Shown here: piece by piece, positions 34,164-42,322 of the stretch
Layout: the number at the start of each line of letters is the position of its first letter
How positions within the stretch are numbered: position 1 is the stretch's first letter
Source of the DNA: an uncultured Prevotella sp.
GTDB lineage: Bacteria > Bacteroidota > Bacteroidia > Bacteroidales > Bacteroidaceae
Direction of reading: 5' to 3'
Length of the DNA stretch: 64,000 nt
Assembly (NCBI GenBank): GCA_900315035.1
Contig: OMXO01000019.1
Location: forward strand, 1-64,000
Program-made: the position numbers and the translations under genes
The notes under the pieces: model-generated
What the model saw: only the letters and a program-made list of their open reading frames with translations
Told to the model about the DNA's origin: nothing
Database searches by the model: none

Positions 34164-35768
34164 ATGACAGCATTAGTATCTGTTATCCCAATCCTGCTGC
34201 TCATCGTGTTGATGATGGGCTTTAAGGTGTCTGGCTACAAGAGTGCCGTAGTAACTCTTGCCGTTACAATCGTTTTGGCTTTGTTTGCCGTACCTGCCAT
34301 GGGCATCCTGCCAGAGAAATATGCGGGTGTCTCTATTTATGGCATTACGCTGTGGTCGGTCGTAGAAGGCTTCCTCAAGGCTTGTTTCCCCATTATTCTG
34401 ATTATTATCTGCGCCATCTTCAGTTACAATATCCTTTGTGAGACCAAGGAGATTGAGACGATTAAGACGCAGTTTATTCAGATGACCTCCGACAAAGGCT
34501 TGCTGGTGCTATTGCTGACATGGGGACTTGGTGGTGTACTCGAGGGTATGGCTGGTTTCGGAACGGCAGTGGCTATTCCTGCTGCCATCCTGATAGGACT
34601 GGGTTTCAAACCGATGTTCTCGGCTGTTATCTGTCTGGTGGCCAATACGGTGGCTGTAGGCTTCGGTGCGGTAGGTCTGCCCGCAACGACACTGGCCAAT
34701 CAGGTCGCTGTCAGTGGTGTTGCAACACCAGAAGAACTCTGTGAGGTCGCTACCTTCATCATTCTGCAACTCTCGCTGATGTTCTTTATCACGCCGTTCC
34801 TGATTCTGATGATGACCGACCGAACGAAGATTGTCAAGAATCTGTGTATTGCGCTCTTCGTGGGCTCTTTCTCGATCATTGTCCAGTTCTGCTGTGCCCA
34901 CTTTATCGGTCCCGAAACACCTGCTATCCTCGGTTCTGTGGCTGCAATCATCGCTATGCTGATATACAATAAACTGTTTATCCGCGATGAAAATCCTGTC
35001 GATGAAGTGATTGTCGAGAAGCACCATTTCGGTCTGGCGAAAACGCTGAAGGCTTGGAGCGTTTATGGACTGATCATCTTCTTTATTCTCATCAGCAGCA
35101 AGATTGTACCTCCCATCAACGAATTGCTGAATACGACCTTAGTCACGAAGTTTGACCTGCCCGTTATCGGCAATACCTTTAAGTTCGGCTGGCTTTCAAA
35201 TGCTGGTCTGATGATCTTCCTTGGTGCAGTGATCGGTGGTCTGATTCAAGGTATGAGCTTTGGTAAACTGATGACGCTGCTGGCAAAGACGACACTGAAT
35301 TTGCAGAAGACGGTTGTCACGATCTGTTGTCTGGTAGCGATGGCGATGCTGATGAACAATACGGGTATGACGAATGATATCGCCAAAGGACTCGTGCTAC
35401 TCACTGGAGCCGCCTTCCCATTCTTTGCACCGCTGATCGGTTCGATCGGAACGTTTGTGACCGGCAGTGCTACGAATGCGAATATTCTCTTTGGCAAGTT
35501 GCAGGCAACGGCTGCCAGCGACCTCGGCCTTGTGAATCAGGGCACATTCTTTGGGGTTACCGGAAGTGAGACCAACTGGCTCGCAGCCGCTAACTGTGCA
35601 GGTTCAGAGGGCGGTAAACTGCTCTCTCCACAGAGTATTGCGATTGCAACTGCCGCATGCGATATGGAGGGCCAAGACGGTGACATCATGCGTAAGACGA
35701 TGCCTTTCGCCATCTTCTGGATCTTGATGAATGGCTTGATGGTATTCCTCGGACTACACGTTATCTGA
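34164..35768 (+). CDS. L-lactate permease, LctP/LldP family
   Basis: A 534-aa protein with about 13 membrane segments. GVLEGMAGFGTAVAIPAAIL and FGAVGLPATTLANQV, and the C-terminal SATNANILFGKLQ and TGSETNWLAAANCAGSEGGK, are the hallmark stretches of this family, which brings lactate or glycolate in with protons. I start it at the ATG at 34164, since the longer frame begins with a TTG that is part of the promoter box. With the dehydrogenase gene on the other side of the RelA/SpoT gene it would form a lactate-use pair. A terminator follows. Confidence 0.9.
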   Translation: MTALVSVIPILLLIVLMMGFKVSGYKSAVVTLAVTIVLALFAVPAMGILPEKYAGVSIYGITLWSVVEGFLKACFPIILIIICAIFSYNILCETKEIETIKTQFIQMTSDKGLLVLLLTWGLGGVLEGMAGFGTAVAIPAAILIGLGFKPMFSAVICLVANTVAVGFGAVGLPATTLANQVAVSGVATPEELCEVATFIILQLSLMFFITPFLILMMTDRTKIVKNLCIALFVGSFSIIVQFCCAHFIGPETPAILGSVAAIIAMLIYNKLFIRDENPVDEVIVEKHHFGLAKTLKAWSVYGLIIFFILISSKIVPPINELLNTTLVTKFDLPVIGNTFKFGWLSNAGLMIFLGAVIGGLIQGMSFGKLMTLLAKTTLNLQKTVVTICCLVAMAMLMNNTGMTNDIAKGLVLLTGAAFPFFAPLIGSIGTFVTGSATNANILFGKLQATAASDLGLVNQGTFFGVTGSETNWLAAANCAGSEGGKLLSPQSIAIATAACDMEGQDGDIMRKTMPFAIFWILMNGLMVFLGLHVI

Positions 35769-35804
35769 ATAGAATAGGAATCCCCTCACATCTATAGCAA
35801 AGTA

Positions 35805-35840
35805 AATCCCCCCGCTATTGGCGAGGGGATTCTTGTTTAC
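35805..35840. terminator. Shared terminator of permease and small secreted gene
   Basis: AATCCCC and GGGGATT (with CGC/GCG inside) form a strong stem at about 35805-35831, followed by TCTTGTTT on the plus strand and TTTACTTT on the minus strand, so it can work for both converging genes. Confidence 0.7.
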
Positions 35841-35968
35841 TTTTGGAGGTTCTTGAAAGCCGAACCGAATATGATGTATTGTGTGTTGCATTCGTTTAGT
35901 TTTAGATTTTGCGCCTTGCCGACTATAGCCATCAAAGCGAGTGTTGATAGAATAATGATTCTTTTCAT
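35837..35968 (-). CDS. 43-aa predicted secreted peptide
   Basis: An ATG at 35968 opens a 43-codon frame ending at 35837. The first 20 residues, MKRIIILSTLALMAIVGKAQ, are a model Bacteroidetes signal peptide with cleavage after KAQ or before it, leaving about 24 residues with one cysteine. It ends at the shared terminator, as a real gene would. It could be a true small secreted peptide or the 5' remnant of a larger gene. The family is unknown and a clear promoter box is not visible. Confidence 0.55.
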   Translation of the reverse strand: MKRIIILSTLALMAIVGKAQNLKLNECNTQYIIFGSAFKNLQK

Positions 35969-36073
35969 ACTGTGTTGATAATAATATCCTAATAGACGTA
36001 GTAAAAAGGTCAAATGTAAAACGACGTTAACATTGTTTAATTTTTGATTGTGAGATTATTGGTTGCTTTTGCG

Positions 36074-36081
36074 TACCTTTG
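36074..36081 (+). promoter_or_regulatory. -7 box TACCTTTG for the MFS gene
   Basis: TACCTTTG lies 11 bp ahead of the ATG at 36093. The longest frame starts with a TTG upstream of this box, which is why I use the later ATG. Confidence 0.65.
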
Positions 36082-36092
36082 CAGCCGAAACG

Positions 36093-37277
36093 ATGGAACG
36101 ACTTTGGAATCAGAATTACTGTAAGGTGATGGCAGCGAACTTTACGCTGTTTTTTGCTTTTTATGTACTCACGCCCTTGTTGCCTCTCTATTTGAGCGAA
36201 CATTTTGGGGCGACCAAGGATGTTATCGGTCTGGTTCTTTCTGGTTATACTGTCACAGCCTTGCTATTCCGTCCTTTTAGTGGTTATTTCGTCGATTCCT
36301 TCCCACGCCGTTTGGTATTGATGGTGTGTTTTGGTACTTTTGCTTTTTTTTTCGCAGGTTATTTGGCTGCTTCAACGATGCTGATATTTACCATTGTGCG
36401 AACACTGCATGGTGGTCCCTTTGGCGCTTTGACAGTGGCTAATTCTACTGCTGCCATTGACGTTTTGCCCTCAAGTCGCCGTACGGAGGGTATTGGCTAC
36501 TATGGACTTAGCAATAACCTCTCTATGGCTATTGCACCAACGATAGGAATCTTTATCTATAAATATACTGGTAATTTCGAGTTGCTGTTCTGGCTGGCAC
36601 TGATTGTGGCCTGTATAGGATGGTTGATTGATGCTACGGTAAAATTCCCAGAAAAAGAGATTGTGTGTAATAAGTCGAAACTATCTCTCGATCGTTTCTT
36701 CTTGGTGCGCGGCTGGCTTCTTGGGCTGAACATGGTAGCCTTCGGATTTAGTTTTGGTGTGCTCAGCAACTATCTGGCTATCTATAGTAAGGAGGTGATG
36801 GGTATTACTGGTGGGACGGGCACTTATTTCCTTCTCTGTTCTGTTGGTCTAATATTGTCAAGACTTCAGGGAGGCAAGGCATTACGGGAAGGACGACTTA
36901 CAAGGCATGCAGAACAAGGCATGGTCATCTCGCTCATTGGCTATACCTTATTTATTCTGATGCCTGGTTGGGTAGGGTATTACGGATCAGCATTGCTAAT
37001 AGGTCTCGGTAACGGCCACATGTGGCCCGCTTTCCAGAATATGACCATCTGTACGGCTCGAAACAATCAGCGGGGTACAGCGAATTCCACTATCCTCATT
37101 TCTTGGGACATCGGTATGGGACTTGGTATTCTTATTGGTGGCATCATCTCAGAGTTGATTAGTTATGAGGCAGCCTTCTGGATGGTAGTCATCATCAACG
37201 CTTCCGGTGTACTGACCTTCTTTTTGGCAACAAAAGACTTTTTCCTCCAGCGGAATCTCAATGAGAATGTCAGTTGA
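36093..37277 (+). CDS. MFS transporter
   Basis: A 394-aa protein with 12 predicted membrane segments. SGYFVDSFPRR between segments 2 and 3 is the usual MFS motif A region and RTLHGGPFGALTVANSTA fits segments 4-5. The family resembles drug- or sugar-efflux MFS proteins (YfcJ/arabinose-efflux type); the substrate is unknown. It converges with the next gene and the two ends overlap by 8 bp. Confidence 0.85.
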   Translation: MERLWNQNYCKVMAANFTLFFAFYVLTPLLPLYLSEHFGATKDVIGLVLSGYTVTALLFRPFSGYFVDSFPRRLVLMVCFGTFAFFFAGYLAASTMLIFTIVRTLHGGPFGALTVANSTAAIDVLPSSRRTEGIGYYGLSNNLSMAIAPTIGIFIYKYTGNFELLFWLALIVACIGWLIDATVKFPEKEIVCNKSKLSLDRFFLVRGWLLGLNMVAFGFSFGVLSNYLAIYSKEVMGITGGTGTYFLLCSVGLILSRLQGGKALREGRLTRHAEQGMVISLIGYTLFILMPGWVGYYGSALLIGLGNGHMWPAFQNMTICTARNNQRGTANSTILISWDIGMGLGILIGGIISELISYEAAFWMVVIINASGVLTFFLATKDFFLQRNLNENVS

Positions 37278-38028
37278 TGGGCCTCTCTGTTGCATAGGTG
37301 GCTGATTCTATCACGTTTCCGTATTCTACGAGTGAATAGAAAATGTAACAGAATACGGCAATTCCTAACATCGTGAGCAGACTGTATGGCCATATTTCAT
37401 GGGGGAAAGCTGCAGTGATAGCAATGCTCCCCAATCCGAAAAGTATGATCAGGTGACAGCCGATGATGAATGAATTATGTGCGCTCAGAACGATGCGTTT
37501 GGTATCTTCTGTCCACCATATAGGTGCTTGACCGCCTGAGGGTAGTTGCTGGATGTTATGGCGGACACGGAAATAAGTGCGATAGAAGGTGAGAGCAATG
37601 AATGCTGCATGGACAAAAAATATCGTAAATGCAATATGTAACCTGAAGAGTGACATGTTGGCTACTGATGTCCAGTAGGCAGCAAGGCCGACGATGAAGA
37701 TTGTGAGATCTCTGACGACGACACGACGTGTCAGGTAGTCAGGACGCAATAATGAAATGTGGCTCCATCCGAAGAGTATGGCTCCACTATGGAAATAACT
37801 GACAGTAAGGGCTGATGCTGCTCCAGGCCATGTTAGACGCCATCCGAAACACGCATGTATCAGAAATCCGATGCCAAAAATCATAAAGTTCAAGGCTACG
37901 AATATGCGAGAACGGTGATACAAGTCATAATAGCGATACCATATATTATTATGAATCAGCACCAAGGCAATCATGAGATTGATTGCCCCGGCGAGATATA
38001 AAACTGTTTGGTAGAACTGATAATCCAT
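37270..38028 (-). CDS. Seven-helix membrane protein without output domain
   Basis: A 252-aa protein with about seven membrane segments and only short loops. I do not recognise the family. Its layout (Tyr- and His-rich first helices, a histidine-containing third helix SYFHSGAILFGWSHI) resembles the membrane half of the AraC regulator encoded nearby on the other strand, but it ends before any helix-turn-helix. The two genes point away from each other across a repeat region, which suggests they work together, for instance as sensor and regulator. This is inference. Confidence 0.65.
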   Translation of the reverse strand: MDYQFYQTVLYLAGAINLMIALVLIHNNIWYRYYDLYHRSRIFVALNFMIFGIGFLIHACFGWRLTWPGAASALTVSYFHSGAILFGWSHISLLRPDYLTRRVVVRDLTIFIVGLAAYWTSVANMSLFRLHIAFTIFFVHAAFIALTFYRTYFRVRHNIQQLPSGGQAPIWWTEDTKRIVLSAHNSFIIGCHLIILFGLGSIAITAAFPHEIWPYSLLTMLGIAVFCYIFYSLVEYGNVIESATYATERPIN

Positions 38029-38050
38029 CTACGCCAGATTTTTTAAATTT

Positions 38051-38162
38051 AATGGTTAGGTTTATGGTCTATTTTTGTATTTTAATAATGGTCAGGTCTA
38101 TGGTTCATATTTTAATAATGGTCAGGCCTATGGTCTATTTTTTAAATGGTCAGGTCTATGGT
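38051..38162 (+). repeat. Four direct repeats AATGGTCAGGTCTATGG
   Basis: Near-identical 17-bp units start at 38051, 38087, 38117 and 38145 (spacing 36, 30 and 28 bp), the first with two T-for-C changes. The spacers are T-rich. They fill the space between the two divergent membrane-protein genes, where a regulator such as the adjacent AraC protein could bind. Spacing is uneven, so this is not a CRISPR. Confidence 0.8.
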
Positions 38163-38296
38163 TTGATGATGCAAATATATGAACACATTTTTAGAATTTA
38201 TGTGGAAAAATCGATAAAGGTGTGTAATTTGCGATAAATAGCTGTGTAAATTCGAGAAATTTACACAAAAAAGTTGGCTTAATTGTGGTTTTTTCT

Positions 38297-38304
38297 TAAT
38301 TTTG
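38297..38304 (+). promoter_or_regulatory. -7 box TAATTTTG for the AraC-family gene
   Basis: TAATTTTG fits TAnnTTTG and lies 8 bp before the ATG at 38313; the longest frame starts at a TTG upstream of it. Confidence 0.6.
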
Positions 38305-38312
38305 CCTCGAAA

Positions 38313-39410
38313 ATGGAAAAGGTTCAATTTGCAGCAGTGATGCTCATGGCGCTTCTAACAGTGAAGTTGCTCATGTTACCCGTCAGATCAATATGGCTTT
38401 TCAGCCGTGCCCGTTGGTTGTTGGCGTGCAGTACTGCATTGTTGGGTATTCAGTTCTTGTTACAATATACTCTACAATTGCGTACTACAGGCCATCTGTC
38501 GCAGGCTATTATGCTTAATATTGCCATATTCATTCCATGTTCCATCATGTTTTCATTGACGTTGCTTTATCTGTTGCGACGTGGCCATATGTCTAAACTT
38601 GATAAATATATCGGTGTACCTGCTTGGATAGGGGCAATGGTTATGGTTGGACTAGGCTTGTCGGAGAATGATCCGATATCGTTGGATATGGCTAAAATTG
38701 TGGCGGCTATCTTGTATGCTGGTATGCAGGGTTATTATCTGGTGCGTCATCTCCATTTCCTGAATGGTCTGAAAAAAATTATGGAAAACTATTACGACCG
38801 AGATAATGACAATGCGCTGAACTGGATGCGGGTAAGTGTCGTCTTTTTGGCAATGATGGCCGCCATGGTACCTTTCATCATTTTTACCAATGGTTGGTGG
38901 TTGCCTGTTTTTGCATTGCTTATGTTTGTAGGTATCTTCTATTTGGTCGATAGCTTCTGCCTTTATGTGGTCAGTGCGGCTGCCATGAATGTCATGGAGG
39001 CTGAGCAGCATGCAGAGATGGAAGAAGCAGAGGCTGTCAATGTAAGGAAAACAAGCAATCAGGAGCATATCGTTGATACAGAGGCGATGCATCGTGTGAA
39101 TTTGGCTGTTGATAAGTGGATAGAGCATGGTGGCTATCTGAAGAGTGGCCAGAAACTGCCCACTGTGGCCGAAGAGATTGGGCTGCCCCAGTATTTGCTA
39201 TCCAATTGGCTTAGGATGAAGGACCTTAAATATAGCGAATGGATGACCAATCTGCGTATAGAAGAGGCTAAGCGAGTCATCCGAGAGCATCCGGAATGGA
39301 GCAACGAAACTGTTGCCCAACACTGTGGTTTTGCAGATCGCAGCTATTTCCAGAAGAAATTTAAAGAAAAGACAGGTATTACACCTGCCGAGTTTATTTC
39401 TGTTGGTTGA
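38313..39410 (+). CDS. Membrane-anchored AraC-family regulator
   Basis: A 365-aa protein with about seven membrane helices in residues 1-225, then a linker rich in Glu and Ala, and an AraC-type DNA-binding domain in the last 100 residues: LPTVAEEIGLPQYLLSNWLR is the first helix-turn-helix and NETVAQHCGFADRSYFQKKF the second, followed by KTGITPAEF. A regulator that stays in the membrane would read a signal at or in the membrane. The four 17-bp repeats upstream are possible binding sites. Its 3' end overlaps the coaW end by 17 bp. Confidence 0.88.
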   Translation: MEKVQFAAVMLMALLTVKLLMLPVRSIWLFSRARWLLACSTALLGIQFLLQYTLQLRTTGHLSQAIMLNIAIFIPCSIMFSLTLLYLLRRGHMSKLDKYIGVPAWIGAMVMVGLGLSENDPISLDMAKIVAAILYAGMQGYYLVRHLHFLNGLKKIMENYYDRDNDNALNWMRVSVVFLAMMAAMVPFIIFTNGWWLPVFALLMFVGIFYLVDSFCLYVVSAAAMNVMEAEQHAEMEEAEAVNVRKTSNQEHIVDTEAMHRVNLAVDKWIEHGGYLKSGQKLPTVAEEIGLPQYLLSNWLRMKDLKYSEWMTNLRIEEAKRVIREHPEWSNETVAQHCGFADRSYFQKKFKEKTGITPAEFISVG

Positions 39411-40224
39411 TAGTATAGTCAAGTGCTGCACCAATAGCAGTGCAGTACTGCGAGTACTTGGGGATATGAAAGCGGATATCATAAAGTTTTTCCAGTGCAG
39501 GAAATACTTCTTTGCATTGGGGCAAGAGTGAGAGATTGCCAATGAGAACGAAATCTCGAATATCGCTTCCTAATGATGCTAGCCAAGCAGCAGAACCAAT
39601 AGACTGGAGTACCATTTTAATAATTCCTGCAGCAATATCTTCTTTCTTGGCATCGCTTTGCGCACGTGCAAAGTTGGAGGCGGTGGTGTCCATTGGCAGA
39701 CCTGGCAATGGTTGAGCGCTGATGTCACCGATGGTTAAGTCGATATTGCGCACGTTCCCTTGTTTGGCCATGTTTGCTACTTGCTTGATATCGCTTGTAT
39801 TGAGCATGATTCGTGCCAGACCAGCTAGAGTCCCTCCTCCAACACCAATACCACCTATATGTTTCATCTCATCGCCTTCGCATTTGACGAATGATGTACC
39901 TGTTCCCATTGAAACAACAATCGTATGGTCAAGTTTTGACTCAAAACGGGCACCAAGGCCGTCGGCCATAAACTCTTGTGATTTGGCTGTGGGTAATCCA
40001 TAGATCGGCTGGTCAATATATGCAGCACCAACACCAGTGAGCATAACCTGCTCTACATCTTTCAGATCGATATCATTGTCATGTAGATATTTTCCGAAAG
40101 CTCCATATAGTGATGTGATTGGATCGGCTGCTGTAATGCGGATGGGTGCTGATACCTTCCCATTTTTGATTCCAACTATTTTTGTGGTAGATATACCCAC
40201 GTCAATGCCAATGACTATTCCCAT
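39394..40224 (-). CDS. coaW: Type II pantothenate kinase
   Basis: A 276-aa ASKHA-fold kinase: IGIDVGISTTKIVGI is the phosphate-binding first motif, VSMGTGTSFVKCEG the second, and GGIGVGGGTLAGLARIML follows. It phosphorylates pantothenate, the first step to coenzyme A. The type II form is common in Bacteroidetes and lacks the feedback inhibition typical of type I. It starts only 20 bp after an intrinsic terminator that ends a structured RNA, so expression may depend on read-through of that terminator. Confidence 0.9.
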   Translation of the reverse strand: MGIVIGIDVGISTTKIVGIKNGKVSAPIRITAADPITSLYGAFGKYLHDNDIDLKDVEQVMLTGVGAAYIDQPIYGLPTAKSQEFMADGLGARFESKLDHTIVVSMGTGTSFVKCEGDEMKHIGGIGVGGGTLAGLARIMLNTSDIKQVANMAKQGNVRNIDLTIGDISAQPLPGLPMDTTASNFARAQSDAKKEDIAAGIIKMVLQSIGSAAWLASLGSDIRDFVLIGNLSLLPQCKEVFPALEKLYDIRFHIPKYSQYCTAIGAALDYTINQQK

Positions 40225-40243
40225 AATTTGATTTGTTTAGGTT

Positions 40244-40283
40244 ATAAAAAGAAAACCCGGCCGCCATAACGCGAAACCGGGCT
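40244..40283 (-). terminator. Intrinsic terminator ahead of coaW
   Basis: On the minus strand CCCGG and CCGGG (with a C+G-rich inner part) form a stem followed by TTTTCTTTTT. It ends the tRNA-like transcript 20 bp before the coaW ATG. Confidence 0.75.
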
Positions 40284-40297
40284 AATGAAAGGAGGAG

Positions 40298-40350
40298 TGG
40301 TACCTCCAGGAATCGAACCGGGGACACACGGATTTTCAGTCCGATGCTCT
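40298..40350 (-). pseudogene. tRNA-Phe(GAA) 3' fragment
   Basis: The minus strand reads AGAGCA, then an anticodon arm with loop CTGAAAA (anticodon GAA), variable loop GTGTC, a T arm with TTCGATT, and AGGTACC as the 3' acceptor strand with A as discriminator. The 5' acceptor strand and the first half of the D arm are missing. There are also mismatches at the T stem (C against T) and at the top of the anticodon stem (T against T). CCA is not encoded. It is therefore not a working tRNA gene. Confidence 0.7.
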
Positions 40351-40371
40351 CAATCCTTTCGTTTGCGGGTG

Positions 40372-40403
40372 CAAAGGTACTAACTTTTTTTGAACCCACC
40401 AAA
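40372..40403 (-). promoter_or_regulatory. Promoter TTTG-N20-TACCTTTG for the tRNA-like RNA
   Basis: On the minus strand TTTG (40403-40400) is followed after exactly 20 bp by TACCTTTG (40379-40372), a full Bacteroidetes promoter. It is one of the two best promoters in the window. Confidence 0.8.
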
Positions 40404-40445
40404 CTTTTCTGCAATTATTTTGCAAAAAAGTTTTTAGGCCATTGC

Positions 40446-41510
40446 CTATGAGAGTGGATTCCAACCTTGAGCTTTGAGCTCAAACTCCTGATTATCACGG
40501 GTTACGAGCACTTTTCCGAATTTTGCATCAGTGATGTGGCCAATAAGCTTAATACCGTCGATTTGCTCAATTTTCTCATGATCGCCAATGGGAACAGTGA
40601 ACAAAAGTTCGTAATCTTCACCGCCATTGAGGGCACATGTGGTAACATTCATATTCATCTCTTCAGCCATCACTGCCGTTTGATAGTCAATCGGGATGTT
40701 TTTCTCGTAGATGCGGCATCCGACACCTGATTGCTTGCAGATGTGCATTAATTCGGAAGATAAACCATCGGAGATGTCCATCATTGCTGTGGGATGAACA
40801 CCTGCTTTCTTGAGTTTTTCGATAATATCACCTCGGGCTTCGGTCTGCAATTGTCGCTGTAGCAGATATTCCTTACCGCTGAAATCTGGTTGAAAGTGTG
40901 CCAGTTCTTCAAGGGCGCGCTTGTCGCCTTTTCGTTTGGCTTCCTCTACTTGACTATAATAGACACTTTTTTCACGTTCTAATAGTTGAAGGCCCATATA
41001 GGCTGCCCCCAGATCACCTGATACACATATAAGATCAGTGTCTTTTGCGCCATTTCGATAGACTATATCTTCTTTTTTAGCTTCGCCTATGCAAGTGATG
41101 CTAATGGCCATTCCTGTATAACTGGATGTCGTGTCTCCGCCAACAATGTCAACTCCCCATTTGTCGCAAGCCAGACGCAGACCGCTATAGAAGGTTTCCA
41201 TGTCTTCAACAGAAAAGCGTTTACTGATGGCCAATGATACAGTTATCTGTCGTGGAGTTCCATTCATGGCGAATACATCGCTGATGTTGACCATTGCTGA
41301 CTTATAACCGAGATGTTTCAGATCAATATAAGTGAGATCGAAATGAACACCCTCCATCAACATGTCTGTAGTGACAAGTACTTCCTTGTCGGGATATGAG
41401 AGAACTGCACAATCATCGCCCACACCTTTCAAGGTGCTTTGGTTTTTTATTTCTAAGTCGTTCGTGAGACGGTCTATCAGTCCAAACTCACCTATCTTCG
41501 CAATATCCAT
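40446..41510 (-). CDS. thiL: Thiamine-monophosphate kinase
   Basis: A 354-aa enzyme that makes thiamine diphosphate from the monophosphate. GDDCAVLSYPDKEVLVTTDM and EGVHFDLTY hold metal- and nucleotide-binding residues, GGDTTSSYTGMAIS the Mg site, and CALNGGEDYELLFTVP the C-terminal signature. Length is normal. It starts 2 bp after the pnp stop in the sppA-lpxK-pnp-thiL gene string and is its last protein gene. Confidence 0.93.
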   Translation of the reverse strand: MDIAKIGEFGLIDRLTNDLEIKNQSTLKGVGDDCAVLSYPDKEVLVTTDMLMEGVHFDLTYIDLKHLGYKSAMVNISDVFAMNGTPRQITVSLAISKRFSVEDMETFYSGLRLACDKWGVDIVGGDTTSSYTGMAISITCIGEAKKEDIVYRNGAKDTDLICVSGDLGAAYMGLQLLEREKSVYYSQVEEAKRKGDKRALEELAHFQPDFSGKEYLLQRQLQTEARGDIIEKLKKAGVHPTAMMDISDGLSSELMHICKQSGVGCRIYEKNIPIDYQTAVMAEEMNMNVTTCALNGGEDYELLFTVPIGDHEKIEQIDGIKLIGHITDAKFGKVLVTRDNQEFELKAQGWNPLS

Positions 41511-41512
41511 GC

Positions 41513-42322
41513 CTAACTTCTCTTAATCATTTCACGCATAATTTCCGTCATAAGAGGCTGTGCTTGATTGGCAGCCTCCTGTACCTCTTCGTGGCTGACT
41601 TCTACAGGTTTGTCAAATCCGCCCAGGTCTGTTATGACAGATATACCAAAAGTGCGAATGCCGCAGTGATGGGCTACTATAACCTCAGGAACTGTGGACA
41701 TACCAACCGCATCGCCACCAAGCAATCGATACATTTTGTATTCAGCAGGGGTTTCGAAAGTGGGACCTTGTACGCCGACATAGACACCGTGCTGTACCTT
41801 GATGTTTTTCTCCTGGGCTATTTCATCTGCAAGTGTCACCAAAGAGAGGTCATAAGGTTCGTGCATATCTGGGAAACGCGGTCCTGTGGGGAAATTCTTG
41901 CCACGAAGTGGATGTTCTGGGAAGAAGTTGATATGATCAGTAATAATCATGAGATCTCCAATCTTGAATTGGGGATTCATGCCACCAGCGGCGTTGGAGA
42001 CGAAGAGAGTCTTGATTCCTAACTCATACATAACACGTATGGGGAAGGTGACTTCCTTCATTGAATAACCTTCATAGAAATGGAAACGACCCTGCATGGC
42101 CATGATATCCACTCCACCAAGTTTGCCAAAGATCAGTTTGCCGTTATGGCCTTCAACAGTTGATACAGGGAAGTTGGGGATTTCTTGATAGGGAAACTCG
42201 TATGTGTCAGTTATTTCTGAAGCTAATTGTCCGAGGCCTGTCCCCAGAACTATCGCTGTCTTGGGCTTTGTGGTCATCCTTGTCTCTAACCAGGATGCTG
42301 TTTCTTGAATTCTTTCGTACAT
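41513..42322 (-). CDS. Purine nucleoside phosphorylase
   Basis: A 269-aa trimeric-type PNP that splits purine nucleosides with phosphate. [12 protein letters not shown] binds phosphate, [11 protein letters not shown] and [11 protein letters not shown] hold active-site residues, SNAAGGMNP follows, and [19 protein letters not shown] is the family signature with the conserved Met. The start [12 protein letters not shown] agrees with known family N-termini, although it lies 116 bp inside the end of lpxK. Confidence 0.92.
   Translation of the reverse strand: MYERIQETASWLETRMTTKPKTAIVLGTGLGQLASEITDTYEFPYQEIPNFPVSTVEGHNGKLIFGKLGGVDIMAMQGRFHFYEGYSMKEVTFPIRVMYELGIKTLFVSNAAGGMNPQFKIGDLMIITDHINFFPEHPLRGKNFPTGPRFPDMHEPYDLSLVTLADEIAQEKNIKVQHGVYVGVQGPTFETPAEYKMYRLLGGDAVGMSTVPEVIVAHHCGIRTFGISVITDLGGFDKPVEVSHEEVQEAANQAQPLMTEIMREMIKRS

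Larger units (their letters stand above)
40244..40366 (-). ncRNA. Structured leader RNA with tRNA-Phe-like part ahead of coaW
   Basis: A promoter at 40372-40403 and a terminator at 40244-40283 bracket about 120 nt on the minus strand, directly before coaW. The middle part is the 3' two-thirds of a tRNA-Phe. GAAAGGA just before it and TCCTTTC just after it can pair, so the tRNA-like part would be closed by a new 7-bp stem in place of the acceptor stem. It may be a free small RNA or a leader that controls coaW; the sequence does not decide. Confidence 0.5.

Noticed and set aside
38051-38162. CRISPR array
   Set aside because: Units of 17 bp with uneven T-rich spacers and no cas genes.
40298-40350. 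Functional tRNA-Phe
   Set aside because: The 5' acceptor strand and half of the D arm are missing and two stems have mismatches; only 3' parts fit.
40202-40414. Minus-strand 70-codon frame
   Set aside because: It runs through the tRNA-like element, the promoter and the terminator.
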